Below, piece by piece: positions 1 through 5,006 of a DNA stretch of 5,657 nt. The notes beneath the pieces were generated by a model. It had not been told where the DNA came from. It ran no database searches and saw nothing but the letters and a program-made list of their open reading frames with translations. The stretch lies in the NCBI GenBank assembly GCA_047638695.1, contig JBLINY010000200.1:1-5657 (forward strand), in the 5' to 3' direction. Position 1 is the first letter of the stretch, and the number at the start of each line of letters is the position of its first letter. This DNA comes from JAHECQ01 sp047638695 (GTDB lineage Bacteria > Actinomycetota > Acidimicrobiia > Acidimicrobiales > SZUA-35). Made by a program: the position numbers and the translations under genes.

Positions 1-779
1 ATGCCGTCCATCACCGCAGTAGCGAACGCGCCCCCGCCAACTTGGACGTACAGATCGGACGGCCCATCGAGGGGCCAGGCCCCGACCTCGGTCAGTTGGT
101 CGGCTAGCTCGAGTCCGATGGTGCGGGCGCCGTCGAAGACGCCGGGACAGGTCGGACCTTGCACCGTGAACGGCTCGGTGCCCAACTTGATGGCTTCCGC
201 CAGCGCGGTCATACACGGGTCGCCCACCGACCCCTTGGTGCGCTGGCACACGACGACATTGGCCTCGAGCCGCTGCAGCTCGTCTACCACCAGCGGATCA
301 GCATCGGTCGGTACGAAGACATCGAGCGCCCGACGCGCCGACCGAGCGATCACTGCCGCTCCCAGGGCTGCGTTGCCGCAGCTGGCGATGCCGAGGGTCG
401 CTACTGACGTAGACACCGGCGAGGGTGAGACAGCCGAAGCAGCGGAGTTGGCGGCGACTTCGCTTTGGAGTAGCAACCCGAAGAGGTGTCGCGCCTTGTG
501 GCTACCCCCGACGTTGCCGGTCTCGACCTTGGCCCACACCGGGCGGGCCAGATCAGTTTCCAGCTGCGTTAATGGTGTGACGGTGAAGCCAACTCCGCCG
601 ACATTCGCCAGCTGAGCATCGAGCCGTTCGACCGTTTGGACGTAACGCTCGTCGGTCCATCCAGCGGCCAGCGCCAACCGATGAGTGGCAAGCTGCCAGC
701 GAAAACGGACGAATGGATTGAGATGGTGCTCCGACGGCTTCGGAACGGTTGCGTTGGGCGGCGCATTAGAATTTGGCAA
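1..779 (-). CDS. PLP-dependent fold-type II enzyme (threonine synthase/dehydratase-like), C-terminus off window
   Basis: I translated the minus strand by hand; 259 codons are open and the gene continues past the left edge. The protein matches the tryptophan-synthase-beta superfamily. An N-terminal NPFVRFR segment (about residues 22-28) is of the kind seen in threonine-synthase-like proteins. GGSHKARH follows, with K95 as the likely Schiff-base lysine. SCGNAA (133-138) is the asparagine loop that binds the cofactor ring, and the glycine loop VQVGGGAF (246-252) should bind the PLP phosphate. All three cofactor landmarks occur in the expected order. The family carries out beta-replacement or elimination on hydroxy-amino acids in the cytoplasm; the substrate cannot be read from this half. 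The TTG start at 779 is chosen because GGAGGT lies six bases upstream. An in-frame ATG at 857 has no such site and would add 26 low-complexity residues. Confidence 0.85.
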   Translation of the reverse strand, partial: MPNSNAPPNATVPKPSEHHLNPFVRFRWQLATHRLALAAGWTDERYVQTVERLDAQLANVGGVGFTVTPLTQLETDLARPVWAKVETGNVGGSHKARHLFGLLLQSEVAANSAASAVSPSPVSTSVATLGIASCGNAALGAAVIARSARRALDVFVPTDADPLVVDELQRLEANVVVCQRTKGSVGDPCMTALAEAIKLGTEPFTVQGPTCPGVFDGARTIGLELADQLTEVGAWPLDGPSDLYVQVGGGAFATAVMDG

Positions 780-785
780 CTCTCG

Positions 786-791
786 ACCTCC
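786..791 (-). promoter_or_regulatory. Shine-Dalgarno site GGAGGT for the TTG start of the PLP enzyme
   Basis: On the minus strand the sequence reads GGAGGT-CGAGAG-TTG, a near-perfect anti-16S match six bases before the TTG at 779-777. It decides the start of the PLP enzyme. It is the only strong ribosome-binding site I see in the window; the other starts lack one. Confidence 0.75.
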
Positions 792-803
792 AGGGTGGAG
801 GCG

Positions 804-809
804 AGGATA
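804..809 (-). promoter_or_regulatory. Possible -10 hexamer (TATCCT) for the PLP enzyme gene
   Basis: TATCCT on the minus strand fits the actinobacterial TANNNT -10 pattern. It would place the transcript start near 797, leaving a leader of about 18 bases that contains the GGAGGT. No convincing -35 is seen about 17 bases upstream. Assigned by position only. Confidence 0.35.
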
Positions 810-855
810 GGCCGGCGACGCGGCTGACTTAGAGCATGAGAGCAGCTGGAACAAC

Positions 856-945
856 ATGGTGAAGTACGACCGAGACGCAGCACAGCGAGGCCAGCGGCAC
901 ATCGAAGACCGTCGACCCAGGGGCAGCCGGTGCACCGACCGTTGA
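856..945 (+). pseudogene. Out-of-frame N-terminal remnant of the YpfJ-type metallopeptidase
   Basis: From ATG 856 this frame reads MVKYDRDAAQRGQRHIEDRR and stops at TGA 943. The HIEDRR end resembles the conserved N-terminus of the YpfJ family (MRWQGRRESDNVEDRR in E. coli, from memory). The intact catalytic domain follows one frame over: frame +2 is open from 863 and, from about 917, reads PGAAGAPTVDKDADTVEF into the metallopeptidase. Family members normally have a glycine-rich linker and one membrane helix between these two parts, roughly fifty to sixty residues, and there is no room for that here. The simplest reading is an internal deletion that also shifted the frame. A deletion in the assembled sequence is the alternative. 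Confidence 0.5.
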
Positions 946-970
946 CAAAGATGCTGACACCGTCGAGTTC

Positions 971-1624
971 ATGAGCTTCCTGATGGAAGACATTCAGGTC
1001 GTTTGGGACGGCTACTTCACCGATGCCGGCCTCGACTATCAGTTCACCTCGATGGTGCTGTTCGAGGATGCGGTCAGCACCGGATGTGGTAACGCCACGT
1101 CAGCGGTCGGCCCCTTCTACTGTCCGGCTCCGGGCGACAACAAGGTGTACATCGACCTGCTCTTCTACAACGAGCTGGCGTCGAGATTCGGCGCTCCCGG
1201 TGACTTCGCGCAGGCCTATGTGATCGCCCACGAAGTGGGTCACCGCCTGCAATCGGTCACGGGCATCAGCGACCAGGTTCGCCAAGCCCAGGCCCAGGAT
1301 GCGAGTTCGAAGAACGAACTCTCGGTGCGCCAGGAGCTGCAGGCCGACTGTTTCGCTGGCATCTGGGCCCACTCGGCCAACCAACGCACCACACGCGACG
1401 GGTCCCCGATCGTAGAAGAAGGTGACATTCAGGAAGGACTTCGGGCCGCCGCAGCGGTCGGCGACGACCGAATTCAATCGCAAGCGGGCATGTCGGTCGA
1501 TCCGCACACGTGGACGCATGGCTCGGCCGAGGCCCGCCAGGACTGGTTCATGGTCGGCTTCCGCACCGGTGATCCCGAACAGTGCGACACCTACTCCGTA
1601 GCATCCGACGACGTCGGGCTCTGA
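971..1624 (+). CDS. Neutral zinc metallopeptidase, YpfJ/Zn_peptidase family, N-terminally truncated
   Basis: The 217-residue product covers the whole catalytic domain of the YpfJ-type putative zinc peptidases. Landmarks in order are GCGNATSAVGPFYCP (38-52), KVYIDLLFYNEL (58-69), GAPGDFAQAYVIAHEVGH (74-91) with the zinc motif H87-E88-xx-H91, and ELQADCFAG (122-130), whose E122 is the likely third zinc ligand. IGDDR-type AVGDDRIQ (162-169), THGS (182-185) and GDPEQCDT (200-207) follow. Four cysteines (39, 51, 127, 205) are where the family has them. Full-length members are about 280-300 residues with an N-terminal membrane anchor. Here the frame is open back to 863 but contains no ATG, GTG or TTG before 971, and no Shine-Dalgarno precedes 971. 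The open frame upstream still reads like the family (PTVDKDADTVEF), so the gene has probably lost its anchor and native start. Any product would be cytosolic and may be non-functional. The substrate of this family is poorly known. Confidence 0.85.
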   Translation: MSFLMEDIQVVWDGYFTDAGLDYQFTSMVLFEDAVSTGCGNATSAVGPFYCPAPGDNKVYIDLLFYNELASRFGAPGDFAQAYVIAHEVGHRLQSVTGISDQVRQAQAQDASSKNELSVRQELQADCFAGIWAHSANQRTTRDGSPIVEEGDIQEGLRAAAAVGDDRIQSQAGMSVDPHTWTHGSAEARQDWFMVGFRTGDPEQCDTYSVASDDVGL

Positions 1625-1625
1625 G

Positions 1626-1699
1626 ATTGGGGGCTGCTTCGCAGCCCCGCCTTCGGCATCTGGGTTTCAACGACGCTGCTGTCTCCTCTGTCGACAGCC
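1626..1699. repeat. Composite hairpin repeat module, copy 1
   Basis: The module is ATTGGG, then a TTC-loop hairpin (8-bp stem, 1630-1648), then a 53-bp tail (1647-1699). The tail recurs at 1822-1874 with one difference (T at 1689, C at 1864). It includes the inverted repeat GCTGTC/GACAGC (1678-1683 with 1693-1698) and the palindrome CTGTCGACAG (1688-1697). It starts two bases after the metallopeptidase stop and encodes nothing recognisable. Confidence 0.85.
1630..1648 (+). terminator. Hairpin after the metallopeptidase gene, possible terminator
   Basis: GGGGCTGC-TTC-GCAGCCCC forms an 8-bp perfect G/C-rich stem with a 3-base loop, five bases beyond the TGA at 1622-1624. There is no T-tract, so it would be an atypical intrinsic terminator, though such hairpins are common in high-GC actinobacteria. 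The array lies between convergent genes, so it could act in both directions. Confidence 0.45.
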
Positions 1700-1707
1700 T
1701 TACGGCA

Positions 1708-1827
1708 GTCACATTGGGCCTGCTTCGCAGGCCGCCTGTCACACTGGGCCTGCTTCGCAGGCCGCCTGTCACATTGGGCCTGCTTCGCAGGCCGCCTGTC
1801 ACATTGGGCCTGCTTCGCAGGCCGCCT
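1708..1827. repeat. Tandem array of four 30-bp hairpin units
   Basis: Four head-to-tail units run 1708-1737, 1738-1767, 1768-1797 and 1798-1827. They are identical except for one T-to-C change at 1744 in unit 2. Each carries a perfect 7-bp stem GGCCTGC-TTC-GCAGGCC (1717-1733 and every 30 bases after). The period is a multiple of three, so all frames stay open and long spurious reading frames with repeated peptides arise on both strands. The near-identity points to recent slippage or unequal exchange. Confidence 0.95.
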
Positions 1828-1874
1828 TCGGCATCTGGGTTTCAACGACGCTGCTGTCTCCTCCGTCGACAGCC
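1803..1874. repeat. Composite hairpin repeat module, copy 2
   Basis: The second module shares its hairpin with the fourth 30-bp unit and continues into the 53-bp tail at 1822-1874. Against copy 1 the tail has one substitution. The hairpin differs by a paired swap: a G-C pair in copy 1 is a C-G pair in copy 2, so pairing is kept. Confidence 0.85.
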
Positions 1875-1909
1875 ACGCTGGGTGTGGCCTTGGTCCTGCC
1901 TTCGGTCGT

Positions 1910-1929
1910 TGGGTCGCGTGGGTGACCCA
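1910..1929 (-). terminator. Weak hairpin just beyond the acyltransferase stop
   Basis: TGGGTC (1910-1915) pairs with GACCCA (1924-1929), a 6-bp stem with an 8-base loop, six bases downstream of the minus-strand stop at 1936. There is no T-run. The rest of 1875-1935 shows nothing I recognise. Confidence 0.25.
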
Positions 1930-1935
1930 GGATGC

Positions 1936-2532
1936 CTAGTCGTTTTTGCTGACGACTCTTGCGGGGGTGCCGACGGCGATGCTGTGGCTGGGGATGTCGT
2001 TGGTCACGACGGACCCGGCGCCAATGGCGACGTGTTCTCCAATAGTGACCCCCGGGAGCACCACCGAGTTCGTGCCAAGCCACGAGCCGGCCCCGATCGA
2101 GACCGGAGCCTCAGGAGCTGACTGGCGGCCTATCGGAATCGAGCGGTCGTCGACGCTGTGGTTCTGATCGGTCACGTAGACATTGGGTCCGAAATAGACA
2201 TCGTCGCCGATTTCGATTTGCAGGTGGCCCACAACACTCGAGCCACGACCCAGCATGCAGCGATCACCGATGGTCACGATGCGGTCGCTGATCAACGCCT
2301 GACCAGGGGTCATGCCAGCCGACAGCGAGAAGTGGGGGCCGATCAACGTGTCGGCACCGACGCGAATGGCTTGCTCTCCGAATAGGGCGGTGGGAGGAAA
2401 GCAGATAATGGTGCCCGATCCGTAGGCAGAGAATCGATCTGCTCGACGACTGCCCGGCATGATGGCGGCCCGACGGGCGTACCACTCGTAGGCCGACAGA
2501 AACAGGTCGGCCCGCCACAGTCGATCAGCCAT
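1936..2532 (-). CDS. Hexapeptide-repeat (left-handed beta-helix) O-acyltransferase
   Basis: The 198-residue product belongs to the LbH acyltransferases (maltose/galactoside acetyltransferase, NodL and WcaF types). These transfer an acetyl or similar group from acyl-CoA to a hydroxyl on a sugar or other small acceptor, acting as trimers in the cytoplasm. Imperfect [IV]-G-x4 turns run from about residue 58 (VGADTLIGPHFSLSAG) through IGDRCMLGRGSSV (88-100) and IGDDVYFGPNVYV (108-120) to IGAGSWLGTNSVVLPGVTIG (146-165). The family's C-terminal GTPARVV lies at 188-194. H125 in TDQNHSVDD sits where the family has its catalytic histidine. It follows psuG by 54 bases on the same strand and is probably co-transcribed. 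The ATG at 2532 lacks a Shine-Dalgarno and lies in a repeated start-like motif, so the start is less sure than the family. The acceptor is unknown. Confidence 0.85.
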   Translation of the reverse strand: MADRLWRADLFLSAYEWYARRAAIMPGSRRADRFSAYGSGTIICFPPTALFGEQAIRVGADTLIGPHFSLSAGMTPGQALISDRIVTIGDRCMLGRGSSVVGHLQIEIGDDVYFGPNVYVTDQNHSVDDRSIPIGRQSAPEAPVSIGAGSWLGTNSVVLPGVTIGEHVAIGAGSVVTNDIPSHSIAVGTPARVVSKND

Positions 2533-2593
2533 ACAGTCGGTTAGTCACAGAGTCGGTTAGTCATGCGGTGGGCTGGGGAGAGTCGGTCAGCCA
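2519..2593. repeat. Four copies of a 13-bp start-like motif at the psuG-acyltransferase junction
   Basis: AGTCGRTYAGYCA on the plus strand occurs at 2519-2531, 2535-2547, 2551-2563 and 2581-2593. The first three are tandem with a 16-bp period. On the minus strand the copies read TGGCTGATCGACT, TGACTAACCGACT (twice) and TGGCTGACCGACT. The 2519 copy overlaps the acyltransferase start codon and the 2581 copy overlaps the psuG stop codon. Confidence 0.8.
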
Positions 2594-2594
2594 T
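2541..2594 (-). other. Possible 17-codon linking ORF between psuG and the acyltransferase
   Basis: ATG at 2594 overlaps the psuG stop (ATGGCTGA) and opens MADRLSPAHRMTNRLCD, ending at TAA 2543-2541, eight bases before the acyltransferase ATG. Its first five residues equal those of the acyltransferase (MADRL), because both starts lie in copies of the same repeat. It may carry ribosomes from psuG to the next gene, or it may be a by-product of the repeat. No ribosome-binding site is seen. Confidence 0.25.
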
Positions 2595-3522
2595 TTGCTA
2601 GGGCAACGGCTATACCGGCTGCTACCGACGCGTTGTTCTCTGCCAGAGCCAGGTTGGTAGGAATGCTGTCGCCATCGGTCGCCTCTGCCATGGAGGCGAG
2701 AACGGCCGGGGTTACCGCCGCACCGCGGACACCGGCCCGGTCGGCAGCGGCAAGGGCGTCGCTCACTGCGAGATCAATACGTTCGAATTCGATGGCTGCG
2801 CTCTCGGGAACGGGCGCAACAAGCAGCAACCCTCCCCCGCCGAGTGCCCAGTGGGCACGGGCGATGCGAGCGACCTCCTCAGCCGTCTCAACCCGGTGAG
2901 GGATGGGATGCCCGGAGGACCGGGCGTGGAAGGCGGGGAATTCGTCGCATTGCCACCCCAGCACCGGGACACTGTCTGTCTCGAGCCGTTCGAGAGTGGC
3001 GGCGAGATCGAGGAATACCTTGGCTCCGGCCGAGACCGTTACCACCGGCTTGCGGGCGATGGCCGCTAGGTCGGCGCTGATGTCAGCCGAGGACGACCAA
3101 CCCCGGTGCACTCCCCCGATTCCGCCAGTGGCGAAGACTTCAATGCCAGCGGCGGCACAGATGGTGACCGATGCCGACACCGTTGTCGCCCCGTACGGCC
3201 AGCCCTGACCGATAGCAACGGCGAGGTCGCGCTCGGCCACCTTGCGTGCCGGGCCGCACACGGTGGCGGCATCGGTGACCCCAGCCACCGCCACTCCCTC
3301 TAACACCGCGGTGAGTGCTGGCACAGCTCCACCGGCATGGATTGCAGCCGTGCACCGGTCGAGCGCTTCGGCGTTGAACGGTGCCGGGAGGCCGAGCTCT
3401 GAGAAGATTGTGGACTCCATGGCTACGACAGGAAGTCGGTTCTCGAGCGCGGTGGCTACGGACGGCTCGAGTCGGAGCGGGAACGACACGGCCTTTGGCA
3501 CTGACGACATGGCCTCTGACAC
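2587..3522 (-). CDS. psuG: Pseudouridine-5'-phosphate glycosidase
   Basis: PsuG (EC 4.2.1.70) splits pseudouridine 5'-phosphate at its C-C glycosidic bond, giving uracil and ribose 5-phosphate, in pseudouridine salvage. The 311-residue product is the family's usual length (E. coli 312). Motifs in order are MESTI (35-39) with active-site E36, the K94 region (RKVAERDL), TTVSAS (113-118), FATGGIGGVHRG (130-141) with H139, SADISADL (145-152) with D147, and SAGAK (164-168) with K168, matching the lysine that forms the ring-opened ribose Schiff base. Next come DEFPAFHARSSG (193-204) and SIPTNLALAENNA (286-298), in the place of the family's PTNIALVKNNA. The residue after TI differs from the common AHGxPxP (FSELGLPAP), so a substrate-loop variant is possible. 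The GTG at 3522 is kept because a -10-like hexamer lies seven bases upstream; ATG 3510 is the alternative. No psuK kinase is adjacent. Confidence 0.93.
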   Translation of the reverse strand: MSEAMSSVPKAVSFPLRLEPSVATALENRLPVVAMESTIFSELGLPAPFNAEALDRCTAAIHAGGAVPALTAVLEGVAVAGVTDAATVCGPARKVAERDLAVAIGQGWPYGATTVSASVTICAAAGIEVFATGGIGGVHRGWSSSADISADLAAIARKPVVTVSAGAKVFLDLAATLERLETDSVPVLGWQCDEFPAFHARSSGHPIPHRVETAEEVARIARAHWALGGGGLLLVAPVPESAAIEFERIDLAVSDALAAADRAGVRGAAVTPAVLASMAEATDGDSIPTNLALAENNASVAAGIAVALANG

Positions 3523-3529
3523 CGACGAG

Positions 3530-3539
3530 AGGGTAACTT
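3530..3539. promoter_or_regulatory. Back-to-back -10 hexamers of a divergent promoter (psuG / amidase)
   Basis: The 26-bp gap between the two starts reads AGGGTAACTT at its centre. On the plus strand TAACTT (3534-3539) ends nine bases before ATG 3549. On the minus strand TACCCT (3535-3530) ends seven bases before GTG 3522. Both fit TANNNT and overlap at the self-complementary TA. Both starts lack a Shine-Dalgarno, consistent with leaderless or near-leaderless mRNAs. No -35 boxes are evident, and neither start has been mapped. Confidence 0.5.
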
Positions 3540-3548
3540 GCTCGGACG

Positions 3549-5006
3549 ATGACTGATGATCTCACCTGGTGGACGGCTGTAGACCTGGCAGGTGCGATTG
3601 CTACGTCGCAGGTCAGCGCGACCGAGGCGATCGATGCCTATCTCGCTGCAGTGGATGCCCGCAATCCCGAGCTGAATGTTGTGGTGACGCTCGATGCCGA
3701 TCGGGCCCGGGACGAGGCTCGGCGGGTGGATGCTGCTGTGGCCCGCGGCGATGAGCTCGGGCCGCTTGCCGGTGTCCCGATGACGGTGAAGGACAGCCTG
3801 ATGCGAGATGGCGTTCGTACAACGTCAGGCGCGCCTGAGTACCGCGACTACGTCGCCGACAGCGATGCTGCTCCGGTCGCAGCCATGCGAGGAGCGGGTG
3901 CCATCGTCTTCGGAAAGACGAATCTGCCGCTGTACGCCGGCGATGTCCAGAGTTACAACGACGTCTTCGGTACATCAAACAATCCGTGGGACACCAGCCG
4001 TTCGGTTGGAGGGTCGTCGGGCGGTTCAGCTGGCGCACTCGCCGCTGGGCTTACGCCGCTCGAGATTGGTAGCGACATTGCCGGGTCCATTCGTAACCCG
4101 GCCGCCATGTGTGGCGTCGTCGGCCATAAGTCGAGCTACGGAATCTGCTCGGCCAGGGGCCAAATCCCAGGCCCACCAGGGTCGCTGACCCAGGCCGACA
4201 TCGCGGTCGTTGGCCCAATGGCGCGATCGGTCGCCGATGCCCAGCTCGCGCTCGAAATTCTGGCCGGTCCCGACGATTGGACCGCCACCGCCTGGTCGTT
4301 GCAGCTGCCGCCGGCCCGCACGGTTGAACCTCGCGGTCTACGGGTAGCCATCATGGCCACCGACCCCTATTGCCCGGTCGATCCCGAGATCGAGGCGGCC
4401 ATCAACGACATTGCTCGAGCGCTCGAGTCAGCCGGTGCCAGTGTCGATAGCGATGCCAGGCCCGAGGCCTTCGACTTCGCGAAGGCCGATGCAACGTTCG
4501 ACACTCTGCTTGGAGCGGCGATGTCTGGCGGGTTCTCGGTGCCTGAGATCGAAGGCATGAGTCAACGCCAGGCCGAAGGTGAGCGCTTGGTTGGCGATCT
4601 CGGAATCGCCGGCGTCACGACGCGCCATCGGGCCTGGCTGGGTGCCAACGAACGCCGGCTGCAGATGCGCAAGCGATGGCGAACGTTCTTCGAGTCGTGG
4701 GATGTGGTGTTGGCTCCAATCTCGCCAACCGTTGCCATTCCGCACGATCACTCGCCGAACCAGAGTGAGCGAACTATCGAGGTTGCCGGCGAGACGCGAC
4801 CCTACAACGACCAAATGCGCTGGATGGGCTTGTTTGGCATCGTCTACCTCCCGGCAACAGCGGTTCCCATCGGCGTGCACTCGAGTGGCCTACCGATGGC
4901 CCTCCAGGTGGTCGGCCCGTTCCTCGAAGATCACACGACATTGGCAGTGGCAGCCATGATCGAGACCATCACCGGTGGGACGCCCCGGCCAGCGGCCTAC
5001 CGATGA
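3549..5006 (+). CDS. Amidase-signature family hydrolase
   Basis: The 485-residue product is a full-length amidase-signature enzyme (EC 3.5.1.-), hydrolysing a carboxamide to acid and ammonia or amine. The Ser-cisSer-Lys triad is complete: K81 in MTVKDS, cis-Ser S156 in VGGSSGGSAG (153-162), and nucleophile S180 in GSDIAGSIRNPA (174-185). The 75- and 24-residue spacings equal those of fatty acid amide hydrolase (142/217/241). The conserved FGKTNLP (121-127) and a C-terminal LPMALQVVG-type strand are present. The second oxyanion residue is A178, where many members have glycine. No signal peptide is seen, so it is cytosolic. It lacks the partner genes expected of GatA. It shares a short divergent promoter gap with psuG and overlaps the next gene by ATGA, so those two are coupled. 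The ATG start has no Shine-Dalgarno. The substrate cannot be deduced. Confidence 0.92.
   Translation: MTDDLTWWTAVDLAGAIATSQVSATEAIDAYLAAVDARNPELNVVVTLDADRARDEARRVDAAVARGDELGPLAGVPMTVKDSLMRDGVRTTSGAPEYRDYVADSDAAPVAAMRGAGAIVFGKTNLPLYAGDVQSYNDVFGTSNNPWDTSRSVGGSSGGSAGALAAGLTPLEIGSDIAGSIRNPAAMCGVVGHKSSYGICSARGQIPGPPGSLTQADIAVVGPMARSVADAQLALEILAGPDDWTATAWSLQLPPARTVEPRGLRVAIMATDPYCPVDPEIEAAINDIARALESAGASVDSDARPEAFDFAKADATFDTLLGAAMSGGFSVPEIEGMSQRQAEGERLVGDLGIAGVTTRHRAWLGANERRLQMRKRWRTFFESWDVVLAPISPTVAIPHDHSPNQSERTIEVAGETRPYNDQMRWMGLFGIVYLPATAVPIGVHSSGLPMALQVVGPFLEDHTTLAVAAMIETITGGTPRPAAYR

Noticed and set aside
1..615. Long plus-strand open frame of 204 codons from the first base
   Set aside because: Its peptide is serine/threonine/proline-rich with no recognisable domain. 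The opposite strand encodes a clear PLP enzyme with its cofactor motifs over the same bases.
942..970. TTGACA at 942-947 as a -35 box for the metallopeptidase start at 971
   Set aside because: The hexamer lies in family-like coding sequence (VDKDA), and 17 bases downstream is GAGTTC, which is not a -10.
1708..1827. CRISPR array
   Set aside because: The 30-bp units are contiguous with no unique spacers, and each unit is itself a hairpin. There are no cas genes nearby.
1582..2121. 179-codon plus frame with repeated LGLLRRPPVT, and minus-strand frames with repeated KQAQCDRRPA
   Set aside because: These are products of a 30-bp tandem repeat whose period is a multiple of three. They overlap real genes at both ends and have no start signals.
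3140..3565. 141-codon minus frame overlapping psuG and the amidase start
   Set aside because: It is a shadow of psuG in another frame, with arginine-rich sequence and no known motif.
4428..4880. 150-codon minus frame inside the amidase gene
   Set aside because: It lies wholly within a well-supported amidase-signature gene and shows no domain of its own.
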